The notes under the pieces are model-generated. The model had not been told where the DNA came from. It saw only the letters and a program-made list of their open reading frames with translations, and made no database searches. This document shows positions 33,850 through 49,023 of a DNA stretch of 64,000 nt, in pieces (the stretch's first letter is position 1; each line of letters begins with the position of its first letter). The position numbers and the translations under genes are program-made. Source of the stretch: Glandiceps talaboti (lineage: Eukaryota; Hemichordata; Enteropneusta; Spengelidae); the NCBI RefSeq assembly GCF_964340395.1, contig NC_135555.1, positions 15,351,246-15,415,245 on the forward strand, read 5' to 3'.

Positions 33850-36800
33850 GTAAGGCAAAACTTGTTTCAGTTGCCAAGAGCAATCCATAATCCACTCGCT
33901 TTACCATACCCATAGTGCAGTGGCATGCACGTTACTTACTCTCGCCCCGCCCCGCCACTTGCTTTCTCTTAATTAGAATGTTTCATGTATTAGCCAGAAA
34001 AAACACAGACAAATTCAATCGATATCAAGCATGTCTAAAACGTAACTTCATTATTATCGCGCCATGTTTCCATTGCTAATTGTATATAATCACAAGCGTC
34101 ACTAAAATATCAATGAGAACTGTTTTGGTATTGACAGAGAGTTTCAATATAACACCAACAGTCATAGTTTATTTGGTGAACACATTTACTGTTTTAAACA
34201 ACACCAAAGTGCTTCTGGAATTGTGTCTGGTAACTTTGAGTGATTATTATTTATTTATTGCAAAACAACGTTGTAGTTACACTCTCACTCATACAATTAT
34301 TCGGCACTGTTCTAGGCTCTCAAAGGTTGGCATTTCCAAAAAAATCCACTAGTGATTTCATCATCATGATGTTGAACTGAGTAAACGTACTGTAAACACA
34401 ATAGTGGTCTCGGTTGTAACAACGATGAAATATTAAAGATTGTACACTTTCGTTGCATGAACGCTAAAATCATGACGGATTCTTTGCATTAGCAGTTCAA
34501 GTGCAACTTTCCCGACTTGGTGAGCCAGCTAGTCGGGTGTCATAAAAATTGTTTGCATCTCTAAAGCTATTTGCAATGTCACTGATAATTGGTCAGTAGA
34601 ACTGATAACAACTGATATGACATTAGGGGCTTCACACTTAGATATCGAGCTAAGCTTTGCCTGATGTGTTACTTAATAGTGCTTTATCACATTTGTAAAT
34701 ATTGCGAACAAACATTATTCAGTGATAAGAAAGATAAGAAACCCAACTTCCTTAGCTAATGGCTTGATTCTGTAACGTGACAATTGCAAGTTTAGTGGAG
34801 GTAAACGTGCGACAGCATGATGGAACGATCAACGCATGTCAACATTTCCTACGGGATCGACTCATTAATTGAGAAGATGTTCAACGAGGTAAACTCCTGC
34901 CTAAATCTGTTGACACTTTTTAATGAGACATAACCCCATGCGAATGTGCCTTTTCGATGCGGTCACGAATGTCACCCTTTCAAAAAAGGTAAATGAAGAC
35001 ATCTCCAAGATACGTTTTAGGGTGTGATGACACGCCCATAAAATGATATTAGCATGTTGAAAACGACAGTCTTGTGCCGTCAAAAAAAGAATACACCTCA
35101 TCCTTTATTGTAATAGTATATATCATATAGAGAACCGAAATATGATAAAGACGAGATGGTTCATGTAAAAGTATGCTTGTAGAGAGCGTTCAGTTATACA
35201 ACAAAAAGTTCGAAAATTGTTTAAAAGCTTTGCATGTATATGATTTAAAGTTTTTCTTTGGCATATTTGTCAGTCGTCTAATCGACATCATGCTGGACAT
35301 TACAGTGGATGCAATCACCCTTGACGGGCCGGAGAATACAAATATCACAGCGGAAATGACGTTTTTCCTTTGCTAGTTACTGTAGTACATAATTCAACCG
35401 ATGCCATTAAACCCTGTTGCTTCGAATTCTAGTGACTCATTTAGCAAACAAGAGTTTCTTGACCTTTACAGTGTACAGAGCTAAACAGAACTGCCCGGGC
35501 AGAACTGTGGTTGGTAGTGTTTGTTCCAACTTTTGACCTTACAATATTAATACATTGTCATCCATGATACAACACTTTTGATCAACTCTTGACTCAACTC
35601 CTAACGTTTGACATTCTATACAAACTCTTTGAAACTGTTCTGACGAAGATTGCCAAGAAACCTTTCAGCGGGGATTAACAACCAAATGCCGTTTCCAATT
35701 ATTTTGGTATTCTATATGTTTAATGGTTTCTTACGTTTTTCGATGATACATTTAATCTTCAGACTCCCAAATGTCAGAATTGCAGAATATTTGCTATTCA
35801 AATATTCCATTTGGAGAAATGTTTTAAATTACAAGTATCATACATATCAGAGAAAATATCTTACATGTATATACCTTGGCTAGGTGTGTCGTGGTATTTT
35901 GTATTTATAACCCCCCCCCCCCCCGACTTGGGGCTTCCAGACCTTTTAATAGACTTTTTGTGCAGGACATACAAGCAAAGTCGGACGACTATCAATTCAC
36001 TGAACAAATAAGAACAATTCAAAAGTCGAAACAAATTTTTCGCTTTCGAACTTACTGGACACTCTGTTGTCAATTTGTTCATTTGATATTCGTGTGCTTG
36101 AAACACGGTGGTTTAGAATCGAAGCTTTGTAACGCGTTCTTGGAGACGGTATTAAATGTCAGGGTATACTGCCGGGTGCGGACTCGAATGTATTGTTACT
36201 GCATGCAGGCGAAGAATTTTACATACATTTTCGACAATTTCGCCTTTTGTTTAAACCTACACGAGCGATAAATTCAGTATTTCGTAAGATGTAAGTCAAC
36301 TAGTGTCATGACTTGCATAAATAAAGCGGTCTTTGTGTGTTTGGTCACTGAAGTTGCTATGGAAAGAGTACGAGTCCGTGGATTATTTGCATTCCAAAGG
36401 TCGCCGTGCATGACCCTTCATTTCTTTCAAACACGTTTACTTTCAATGATCAATTCAGAAAATATATCACTTATATAACATCACATATATCACTACCCTG
36501 GAGTGGGCGATTGTCCAGATGGACTCCTGTCATCCATTCAACGGTGAGAAGGGTTGCTAATATCCTGATCCACCGGAGAGACGCCCTTATCGTTTCATTT
36601 TAACATGCAGAGTGAAACAAGTTTATATAGTGGGAAAGGTACTTTGGTTTTAATAATATAACCATGCAGTAACCAAATTGTCAAGATGTGAAAAAATACA
36701 TGTAAACAGTACACTAACCAATGTTCTACTTTTTTTACTAGCCTGCTGAATATTCCCAATCACGATTCGTTCTTGAATATAAATGATGAGGAGAGAGGGT

Positions 36801-37242
36801 ATTCCCCTTGACCATTTCAGAAAGATGCATAAATGGAACCATTGCATTTATATTTGGCCTATTTCTATAGATTTCAGCATTCTATGAGAAGTACACCTTT
36901 TACGTTGTTGACAACGTGATTGTACGATCATATCAATGGGAACTCTATTTGTAAAGTGACCGCTGTGAACTCTTGGTTTCATACAATAATGGTTGTCTGT
37001 ACTAAAGGTGAATCAAGTCAAAGCGAGACCATCGATCAATATCGACATTGTCATGTATAATCATGCTGACAAGTCGATACAATTTCTTAGTTTCATAACA
37101 ACTCATTGGGCCATGTACTAGCTAGTACTGTGACTGTTTTAATTGGGAGATATGAAGGTCATTGGCGAACTTTCATGTTTTTCTTTTGAATGTAAATGCA
37201 CGTGAATGTCAATGTGAATATGTATGTATATGTGTATGCTTG

Positions 37243-37274
<32 letters not shown>

Positions 37275-37324
37275 TGTATGCATGTATATGTATGCATGCA
37301 TGCATGCATGCATGCATGTATGTA

Positions 37325-37373
<49 letters not shown>

Positions 37374-37544
37374 TTAGTGCTGTATGTACGCAATTAATTA
37401 ATGCTTAATATTTGAATTAATTTGTTAGAAATGTATTGATGTGCCTCCCACCATGCCTTATTTACTTTTTTTTCTTTTCTGTATCATGAGCTTGTGCGTT
37501 AATAAATTTTGTTTTCAACCTCTCTCGCCCAAGTGCACGTACCT

Positions 37545-37610
<66 letters not shown>

Positions 37611-40600
37611 AAGTGTTCGATATGTTATTTTAAAGCTGTTCTCTACTTGTATTCTCTTCTCAGTAACAACCAATGTATGCGATAATAGTCCATGTCAAAA
37701 TGGCGGAATTTGTGAACAGTCCCTTATCTCCTGTGCTATGTATACCTGTACGTGTGTTGGTTGTTGGACAGGGGTTAATTGTGAACTAGGTAAGTGTATA
37801 TAGAGCGGCGGCCGAGTGAAACTACCGGGTACAATTATTTCAGACTGGTCTGGTATGGGGCATATTGTCTCGGCATCCTTGGTGAAACGTGAACAAGTAA
37901 CATACAATGCATTAGTGTAAAAATATAGGTAGGCACAGTACATTTCATATTTTCCAAGTTCAATTTTCCAGTTATCACTCAACTACAATAATGTCAGGAA
38001 TGTAGAACATATTACTGACTGAGTTAAAACCCACTGTAAAGTCAATGTATTACCATCGAAATCAAATGACCAATTGATACAAAAATATATTTTAATTGCT
38101 GCAGCTATATTCTATTTGTAATTGTGTTTGACTAATTTATTCATCAACGATAACAAGTACGTCTCAGCAATCATTTGTATAACATTTGCTGATCGTTATA
38201 CGTCGACAACGGATGCTTTTACAGCGGTGATATATTTACTATGTCATCAACAAAAACTAGCGAGAATGAGATTGTTATGGATTAGGTTGCTATTTTACAA
38301 AAACAAGAATCGGACTCGACCATCAATCTTCCAGTACATTTTCAGGCTTTTGATATATATTTTAAAAGCTCGACATACAATTATCAATGGTGTAATTATA
38401 TTAACTTTATTATCGACCAATGTAACTTTTTTCAGCCGTAAATCAGTGCACTCCGAGTCCATGCTTGAATGGTGGTGTATGCCTACCAGTATCGGGTTCT
38501 TGTACCGACTATACTTGTCAATGTCCTCAGTGTTATACAGGGCCACAGTGCTTGATCGGTTAGTAAGATTGCTACCACAGAAGTTATACATTTGCGTCAG
38601 ATACAATTGGGGAATAAGGAGAGGCAGGCAGACAGACAGACTTGAATGAGTGGACGTTGAGTTTATGAAGGAAGTAATATAGGTACTATTAGATCAAGGA
38701 ATAATCGAAGTATAGTGAATGGATTACAACGGTTGCTAAAGTAGTGGTCACATTAATTATGATAGCGACGACGGTGTTGACGATGATTACTAATAAGATA
38801 TAAGGATACTTAATAATTGGATGTCGCCGTTTCATTGTTGTTTTCTTTACTTGACAGAAGTGAATGCCTGTAGCCCTACCAATCCATGCCTAAACAACGG
38901 TGTATGTAGTCCTGTAGAGGGTAGCTGTACGTTATTTACCTGCCAATGTCAGCCTTGCTATTCGGGCAGTAACTGCCAAATTGGTAAGGAAGTTTATTGT
39001 GAGCAAATGAGATACACAGTGGTGAATCTGGTAAAATCATAACTTAAAAACAAGTTATGCATTGTCAATCCGCAGATTGGTCGCAGAGGGAAAATATAAA
39101 ACATGTATAAAGACACGAGGCAATTTGAAAAGCACACCGTAGTAAGTTGAAATTGCGAATTTTATTTAAATATTTATTGACATGTTTTTTTAGACAGTTT
39201 GACGGCTTTCATCGTTTGATTTCCAGGTGAGGACCAATGTAGCCCTAATCCATGTCAGAATGGTGGTACATGTATAGCCCTGCCTGGAAGTTGTGAGACA
39301 TTCTTCTGTTCATGTCCAGTATGTTATTCAGGCACCATGTGTAACGATTGTAAGTTTGATTGGACAGTGTCATATTAGTTTTCCATAGACATGACGCAGT
39401 ATCCGGTGGTCATATAGAATTCTACAATGTAATGACTAAATTTTGTTTTGGCGTCTATGTAATAGTATTTGTACGGTGACCCCTGATTTTCTTCTTGGCT
39501 GTTGTTAATTGGGGGGGGGGGGGGTCTGAGGTTTTGCTTGCAAAGTTATCGGTTTTCATTTTGAGACACATACTAAGTTAAGCTTATACAGAAGTGTTGT
39601 CAAATAAAACAATACATTGGTCTTCTCTCGACTGTAAAGTAATAAATACCACGGATAGTTCCCCTCCACTGTCTGTGAAAATGTAAGTTTGCGGGTTCTA
39701 GCCGGGTCAAAGGTCAAGGGAAGGCGATACACCTGTTTGCTATGAAGGCGGTTTGCAACAGTCATTCAGCCCGTCAGCAGCAGGACTGCCTTCATTTAAT
39801 AGGAATTTAAATTTGTGTGATGTCACAGCTTTATGGCATGAAATGAAGGCCTGTGGTAACCATGGTAACAGTATTAGAAAGATGTAACAAGAATCATAAC
39901 GACATAAAGTTCCTATTGTATTTTGTTCACAGTCTCGAACCCATGCGTGACTAATAACTTCTGTCAAAATGGCGGAATTTGTACACAAGTTGCTGGATCA
40001 TGTACAGCGACAACTTGCCAATGTCCCGGATGTTACTCAGGCATATACTGCCAAACATGTGAGTCAGATATTGCATTTTTGTAATTGTTTTTATTGATAA
40101 TTAGATTTAAAATGTTAGAAAAATGAAAACAAACGAAATCTTTAAATATTAATATACAAATAACACATGTTATCGACAAAGATATTCTTTTTTATTCTAT
40201 ATCACTCAGAATCAATCGTATTTTTAAGGCTAATATGCTACTTTAAATACCACTTTGGGAAGCTTTTTTTCTGGACCTTTGTCATACATACATGTAATTC
40301 AGAACTAATAAGCAAAAACAAGGGTATAATGTGGAGACGTCATATATATATCAGTAACATCATCCATATGACTGTTATGTAAGTTAAGCCGTGTTGGCCC
40401 GCCCTCACTGGTGTCTCCTGCTTTAAAGGGCCGGGGCTGACCGGTGTGTGAGGGCACCTCTCACGGCGTACCACAGCCTATAGAAGTAAAAGTGACAATT
40501 TGTCACTGTATATATTTGCCATGATTAGTGAAACGTCGTTATGTTCATTATCTGGAATTGTCAAAACGTGTTGAACTTCACCAATTGTGTTTGTAAAGTT

Positions 40601-43600
40601 TGCCTGAAGTAAAAACATAATACACAAATAACAGCAAAAAGAAACTGTGTAACTATAACTGACTATCTTTATCTGATGGTTTTCATCGTCGTAACCCACG
40701 TTTAGATCTTCGTTGTTTTCATTGTTTCTCTCGTTTAGTTGAGGATCCTTGTCGGACACAACCATGTCAATTTGGTGGAGTTTGTCAGGTCGTAGAGGGC
40801 TCTTGTTCAGATTTCAGCTGCACATGTCAAAACTGTTACACAGGTGTCGCATGTCAAACACGTGAGTTATATCAAATTATCACCCAACTTGTTTTGGGTA
40901 ATAACGCCACGTTTTTATTATTTGATGTGTGGAATTTGAATAACAATAATTAATTAGTATTTTTTTCAATTTCATGAACGGATAGAAATAAATCCATGTG
41001 AACCAAACCCATGTGAAAACGATGGATTCTGTATTGGAAATAGTCAATCACAGGATTGCAATGACTATACGTGTTACTGTCAAGAGTGTTACACAGGTCC
41101 TACCTGTACCACGTGTAAGTAGAACAGCGGTAAAAAAATCCTCTTATATGCCGGTTAGCAGAAAAACAAAAGATTGTAGAGTTTGGTCACGAGGAGTGCT
41201 GTTCAGAAACAGCTTTTGGACCATGACCATATAAGGGCTATGATAGTTGTGTAACTAAATAGCCTACACTGAATAAAAACATTATTTCCCTCCTAGTTTC
41301 AAAATAATATTAGTGACATTTTCAATAATTTAAAAAGCTTCTATATTAAGTATCGATAATAGGTGTTTGTTTGTTTGTTTGTGTGAGGCATATGGTCAAC
41401 CAGATTTATACATATACTAGTGCACGAATTTGTCTCCAGGATACGCCATGACGGTGGCCCTAATAATGCATCAGTCGATCCATGACCGGTGAGGGCGGAT
41501 CTTACGATGGGTCGTACGACGTGTCTTAAAGTCTATACACGTATCGGCTCTAAACAATTCATTTTTATTCTCGTTTTATCATCAAAAGATATCGATGCCT
41601 GTTCCAATAACCCATGCCTAAACGGAGGGACATGCACTGTGTATCAAGGCTTTTGTAGCTTATATGCATGCGAGTGTCCACCATGTTATATCGGCAGGAA
41701 CTGCGACCAATGTAAGTAACTTAATAGACCTAGTATAAATTCAATAATACTAGTACTATTAAACAATGTACCTTTGTTCGTGTTCTGTCCCTACCTATAA
41801 TATTATGTGAGATGCAGTCGTAGATGGCGCCCTACACATGAGATAATAGAGCACCTCAACGACTGTATATATTTCTCTTATTCCAATCTCAAATGTATAC
41901 AAAGACTTGGACAACTATATGACTATTTATTCACTAACCATCTCGGTGCGGGACAATAGGTTTTTGAAAGACATTCATTAGAAGAAATAAAAGAAATATA
42001 TGTATACATGAAACGTGGCTTTGACTTCTTAAAAGTTGAATTCCTTTAAACCAAAATTGACACTCTTTTCAAGAATACTTTTGTTATTTTGCACGCAACA
42101 TCATAACATTGTGTTATTCATTTCGGATCACACTGTGAGTGAGTTGATGTAACTAATATAGTGTTGGATGCGTACAATTTGTCTTCTATCTACAGTCCAA
42201 GACCCCTGTGCCAACAACCCTTGTGCCAACGGCGGTACGTGTGCTGCTACGTCTTGCACGGAATACACATGTACTTGTACAGGTTGCTTTACGGGACAAT
42301 TCTGCCATATTCGTAAGTAGTATGCATTATGAAAGTAAGATAGAAGATGTACCAGTATTGTATAAACCATATAGAACAAAATGTGCACGACAAATCCTTT
42401 CAGAATGCATCTTTGAGATAGAGAAGTGACTACGGTTATTGAATGTGACGTGTCCCGGAGACTAACGTCTCTAAAAATCAAAGGCCTTAAAATCATTCCA
42501 AACTGAGCTTGTTCTTGGTCCTTTTTGAAATAACAAGTGAAATTGGAGGGCTTATATCGCCATGCTTGCAAAGAAATCGAAAATGTTTATTCTATACAGT
42601 GTTCAGTTAGTACTTGGTGGCCATATTAGATTCTAAACCGACATGATATCATTTTAATAGGGTGTTATTTAAGAAATGTGCACGGGTGCTAACAGGGTTG
42701 AGTTCTCTTGAGCAAAGTAACAGCAAAAGTTTAATATATGTAATATTTTATCTTATATATATGTACCGTGTTAACTTGTCATTCATGGTATAGACACCGC
42801 CATCAGTTATACTATCACTAACCCATAGTTATGGTTATAAATAAGGAGAGCGTGATTTGATTGTACAAACCAAATTCAAGATATTTTTATATCAAATGAA
42901 TTTTGAAGGGTATTCTTTTCAGTACTATATATATGATTATGAAGTCTCTATAATCTGCCTACTGTGTTGTCACCTAGGAATCATCTTTGACCCATTGCCC
43001 GTTGAATATTCATGACATTGGGAAATATACACTTCATACCTTTTCAGTAACACATTCTTTTATATTTTTTCTCTCACTATTGTTTATACCTTTACTTTTA
43101 CATGTATTTATACACTCCCATTACAGCTAACAATCCGTGTGACCCAAGTCCTTGCCAACATGCTGTTTTTTGTCAACAAAATTTCCAAACACAAGACTGC
43201 ACTGATTTTACCTGCTACTGTGAGCAATGTTATACTGGAGCCTTATGTGACGTATGTAAGTTGGGCAAACTGTTACCTCAACGTTTATTGTAGTTTTGAC
43301 TGATTTTTATCTGTTTTTATCATTGTGTGTTGGATATATAATCGAGATTATACTTTGCGATATCAAAATGTCGAATGAGTTTTCCTTGGGACAATATCCA
43401 GTATAATACTAGTATACTAGTCTGTAAGACATGCCGTGTCAGGGAGCCCTCGTGCATCGGCCTACCCTCTGACAAAAGCTCTGACAACTTTTTTTACGTA
43501 TTCGACAAAAAAATAATAAAATCGCGAGAACTGCGAAGTCTCTCAAGAATTAGCGGATGCGGAAACTGTCATCAACTTAAAAAAAATACAATATAAAACT

Positions 43601-43710
43601 GTTTTTTCCAATCTGCAATGGCTGTACATCTGATGAGAAGAAACCGATAGCACAGAGACCATATGGAAAACAACGGAAAACATAACTACCTGAACTAGAC
43701 ATCAACATAT

Positions 43711-43808
<98 letters not shown>

Positions 43809-44653
43809 CTCTTCTTAGAAACAAACAAGTGAGCGCCAATGTTTTTATATATCCATTTGATGTCTGCATGGTGGCTCGTTTGTTCCTTAATTTAAACAAA
43901 ATGTAGCAAGAGACTGCATGCAGTTTGTTATTGGTTTCTGCATGGTTGTATCAAACAGAGAGATGATGCAGAAACCTACAATGTGCTGTAAATAACCCTT
44001 TATATTTCATTTGGTCTACTAAGTTGATGGATATTTTTGGGACTCAAATAATAGATACCATTAGACTTGTATACAGAGAGCAACAAGTAAGTTAATGTCA
44101 ATTCGGTGCTGGGAATGTAATTATCAGTGGCGTTCTCATATACTGTTTTGTCATTTTTCAAATTTGATAAATGGTTCTCCGCGTTTTAGAAAATACAATT
44201 TTAAATAGTGAGACGCCATTACATTATCTTTTTATCAAATATCGTCTGATGTTGTAATATAGCTATTGTCGACCCATGTGCACTAAACCCATGCCAGAAT
44301 GGAGGCCAGTGTCAGAAGATTGGATGCGATAATTACGTATGTGTGTGTATTGGATGCTTTACTGGAACGAACTGTGAGACAGGTAAGTTAAGTTCACCAT
44401 TCTGAAATACTAAAATAAAAATCATAAGTTTTCAAAGCAAGGAATTGTTCGTGTTCATGGTTACCAGTGCATGGTTTCTTTACTATTCAAAGTAGTTATC
44501 GATTTTATAAAAAGCAGTAGTAGTTTATACCATGCTATTATATCGTCCTATATATTGCTATGTCAAAGGAGAAATCGTGCAATCACCTAATGCACTTATT
44601 TTTCGTATCACACAATAACAGATTTTTGCCCAATTTAGACTATTGCTTGATTC

Positions 44654-44706
<53 letters not shown>

Positions 44707-44724
44707 GCACATACATACATACAT

Positions 44725-44756
<32 letters not shown>

Positions 44757-44768
44757 GCATACATACAT

Positions 44769-44803
<35 letters not shown>

Positions 44804-46488
44804 TACATACATACATACATACATACATACATACATACATACATACATACATGTACATACATACATACATACGTCCGTTTGTGGTACGGTCTAAGCTTTT
44901 GTTGCACTTTTCATCGAACGAGGATTGATTTTCTAATGTCATGCAACATTGACGGTACAAATGTGCCAGAATTAAGTTAGATAAAAGCTTTACGATGCGC
45001 GGACCTCATCTGCCACCTGCACCGTCAGTCCGGAAAAGCACATTTAGTTATGAGGCCGAAATAAAAATTGTAAATAATGTATGAAGATGTACATGTGATG
45101 GAATAATATATTACTATGTTTACAACTTAATTATGTCTTAGAACAAGATCCTTGCAACAATCGTCCTTGCCAAAATGAAGGAGACTGTGTACCACAGCCT
45201 GGTTCGTGTACTGAGTTCTCCTGTGCCTGTAATGGTTGCTTCCAGGGATTCAATTGTCAAACAGGTACATGTATGTATGTATGTATGTATGTATGTATGA
45301 CTGTATGACTGTATGACTGTATGTATGTATGTATGTATGTATGTATGTGTGTAAGATATTAAAGGTTTCTAGCAGTTTGTTTGGTATGGCATGCATCTGT
45401 TACATCCAATCATCTAGTATGCAATTACTGAAGAAAACCTTATATTGAAACATGTACAGTTCTGTCGAAGCATTTTTACACTTACAAATATTTGTTCTTT
45501 GTCACTATAGCTATACCAAATCCATGTGAACCGAGCAATCCATGTTTTAATGGTGGCGTTTGCCAGCTTATCCCCGATTCGTGTATAAACTATGCATGTA
45601 CCTGTGTCGGTTGCTATGTTGGAAATTTGTGTGAGACATGTGAGTACCTTTTAGCCCTTTGCCTCATTATGGTCCTAAAGCCCAGCAAATCACTTATCAA
45701 AGAGGTTCATGTATCTCTCTTCGTAGATAGTGACTCTTCTATAGAGGGTATTGTCTGCCCAGGAATTCGAACATGAATCATACAGTAAACACTCTACACA
45801 CTATTATGTGATGACGTGCAATTTTACTCAGCTCTAATCAATTACGTCATTGAAATATGCATGTATATTTTTTCTGTATATAGTTGATAGCACCACAGAT
45901 GAGAATGTAATATATTACAAATGTATTAATAAGCAGAATAATCTAAATCTTCAATGTATGTTCCCAGTCATTTGAAATTGAAATTGAAGCATGCATTATT
46001 CAGATAATGCCTAGTTACAAAAATCATACTTAATAATAATGCAAATATCTCATTAAAATTAAGGGCCACATAAATATTCATAGGACAAGTGGGGCTTGTC
46101 ATCGTCAACGTATACACAAAATTATATGAAATTTGAAGCGTGCATCTTAAGGTAATGTCTATATATTTCCAAAAGAATCATTAATTACGCAAATAACTCA
46201 TCACAAATACGGGCTATCTCATTAAGCTAAATAAAACACGTGCACCTTGTTATCATCTGTGTATGTACAAAATGTATGGCATTTTGACCTTGTACTGTTA
46301 AGACATTGCATAATTAACAAAATCAAAAATTATGCAAATGACGTATTAAAATTGAAAACTAAATAAACAAGCTTATAATACCTAATCCCAAAAGGATATC
46401 AATTATGTAAATTAAGTATTGAAAACAAAAGCTACACGCGGGCCAACAAGCGTTACACTAGACATGAGATGCATTAACTTTGACGTGT

Positions 46489-46538
<50 letters not shown>

Positions 46539-48988
46539 TGATAGATAAAAAGATAATGAAGACTTCCATTAGAGAAGGGAATACAACGTGGACTCGGAGA
46601 CATAGTTGACAAAGTGCTGATTTTCCGTCTTCAATATTTGATACGATAACAATGCTCCTCTTTCTTTCTTGTTGAACTTAGTGTTGAATCCATGTAATAA
46701 CAACCCCTGTCAAAACACCGGACTTTGTGAACAGATCTCCTGCATAGAATTTAATTGTCAATGTAATGGCTGCTTTACTGGTCCCACGTGTGAATTAGGT
46801 AAGGCGTATTATCTTAGTTCAACCAGGGACGATTTCTTGTGAATTTGCACCTAGCGAGAAAAATTAACGATAATTATTAAGCTTTTACAAGCTCATACCG
46901 CGCGGGTAGTTTGCAATTAATCAAACAATACATTGATTTCGTGAGAATTTGCATCTCGCGAGAAATATAACTGTATAATTTTCTTTCTGTGTTTCAGTTA
47001 TTCCAAACCCATGCGACAACGATCCCTGTAACAACGGAGGTGCGTGTATCCGCCTCAGTACTTGCGATGACTATACATGTGTTTGTGTAGGATGCTACAC
47101 TGGGGCAACTTGTGATGTTCGTAAGTTAACCTTAAGTTATTACATGTATTTCAACTTTAAACCCCGATGGGGCCCATAATTCATTATCCCAAATTATGAA
47201 TGTTTTATACTTGCATACATGCAAGAAATACTGTCTTCACCTTGCTGAGTATGAAAACTGTGGTCGTAACCTGTAACATCACACCCTCTTCATCACCAAT
47301 TTGGTGCTGATTTCGGGCAATTCAATTTATGCAAGTATCTTTGAGACGAAATTTGTTTAACAATTGTTGCTCTAGATAATTACGTAGTTGATTTGGCAAA
47401 AACTTGATTTTCCATTTTATTTTATGTTTTTTGGTTCATTTTTAGTTCAAAACCCGTGTAACAATCTTCCGTGTCAGAATGGAGGTGCATGTATTCCCCA
47501 AACTGGTTCATGTACAGCATACTCCTGTACCTGTAATAATTGCTTCACTGGTTTCAACTGTGATCAACGTAAGTTTACCTTTTTTGATATCGTTTTTTTC
47601 TAAAGATGGAAACATAAACAAGTACATTACAAGTAATAGCATTATACCTACAAATATCCACACCATCACGTACTTCAATATGAATATCATATTTACCAAA
47701 TTTAAATTAAGGAAAAAACTACTACCAATTAAGAATCGGATTTTAAACGGCATAAACAAGATGCGAAGAAAACAAGTTTATGAAAAGTTGCCTCTTTAGT
47801 CGTAGATTTGCTTTGATATCATCATTGCAACGTACGTAGGTGTATATCGATTCCAACCTATACCTGTCCATACTTTACGTGCCAGAGCCTTTGTTTGTGC
47901 TAGGGTCCACACATATTTCTCATAAAATTATGAATTGACGTCCAGTCTTTGCTTCCAATCACCAACTTCTGATAATGTTGTGTCTTTGACGTTGGAATTA
48001 TTGAATTTCGTAAACACCCTGCATTAATACTGTCAGTAATTGTTGTCCATGTATACAGCTATACCCAGTCCATGTGCAATATCTACTTCATGCCTCAATG
48101 GTGGCATATGTAGCCTTAACCTTGGGTCTTGTACAGAATTCAGCTGTGAATGTACCGGTTGTTGGTCAGGAGACTCTTGCCAAATATGTAAGTATGAATC
48201 GTTGAGAATTAGTACCGCCCGTAGAAAGTTACTTCTATGTATGGCCTGCCAGGATAAGCCTACTACAAACTGTATACTAGCTAGTTGACTTCCATATTAG
48301 TACATAGGAAACAAGAAATAATAAAGTACATTGCAAGTGATGAGAGTATTTTTTGAAGCCTTCCATACTTATTAAACTAGAAACATAGTTATTTTACATT
48401 CTCAGATACTGTAGTATATGAAAAAAACTTTCTGTCCTCGTTATAATTACAATGTAAAAAAATATCTTTCCTGTCACCATTATTACATATTCTCCTACCT
48501 GCAAAGAACACAAAATGGTGACAAAATACACTCACAGAACGTGTTCCAGTTCTGCTTTTTATATAAAATCTACGTCCATACATATTTAGTCGTAATTGCT
48601 CCTACCTAACGCTGTCAATGAGGAAGGTTTTCGTAGCCATGGAAATAGCGTTCATATTTTACGGGTCTTATACATATATCCTAAAGCTAATGAATTCTAA
48701 GTAATATGCTCTCTTTTCTGTAGTAACCGATCCTTGTTCCCCAAATCCATGTCAAAATGGAGGAGTATGTAATTCTGTTGATAATTCATGTACTCATCAC
48801 ACGTGTCAATGTGTTGGCTGTTTTATTGGTGCAACCTGTGAGACAGGTAAGTCTCTTCATTCTATTTATCACAATCATCATACAATCCGTTATTTGCTAT
48901 TCTGTGTTCATTGAAAGATGTCCACTGACTGCTAATTGTTTTAAACCCACACTAGCACTTTTGGAACCAGGCGCTATAGAAATTCTTT

Positions 48989-49023
<35 letters not shown>

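Larger units (their letters stand above)
33335..43463. repeat. Right arm of inverted segmental duplication
   Basis: About 10.1 kb, reverse complement of 19725-28805. It is longer mainly because of about 0.7 kb without a left counterpart at roughly 36505-37235 and expanded microsatellites. It ends at CATCGGCCT (43463), the tip of a fold-back element. Confidence 0.9.

Noticed and set aside
43577-43906. Ser-Leu and Arg-Glu repeat open frames
   Set aside because: Translations of the (GA)n tract.
44558-44960. Long open frames on both strands
   Set aside because: (GACA)n and (CATA)n microsatellite translation inside an intron.
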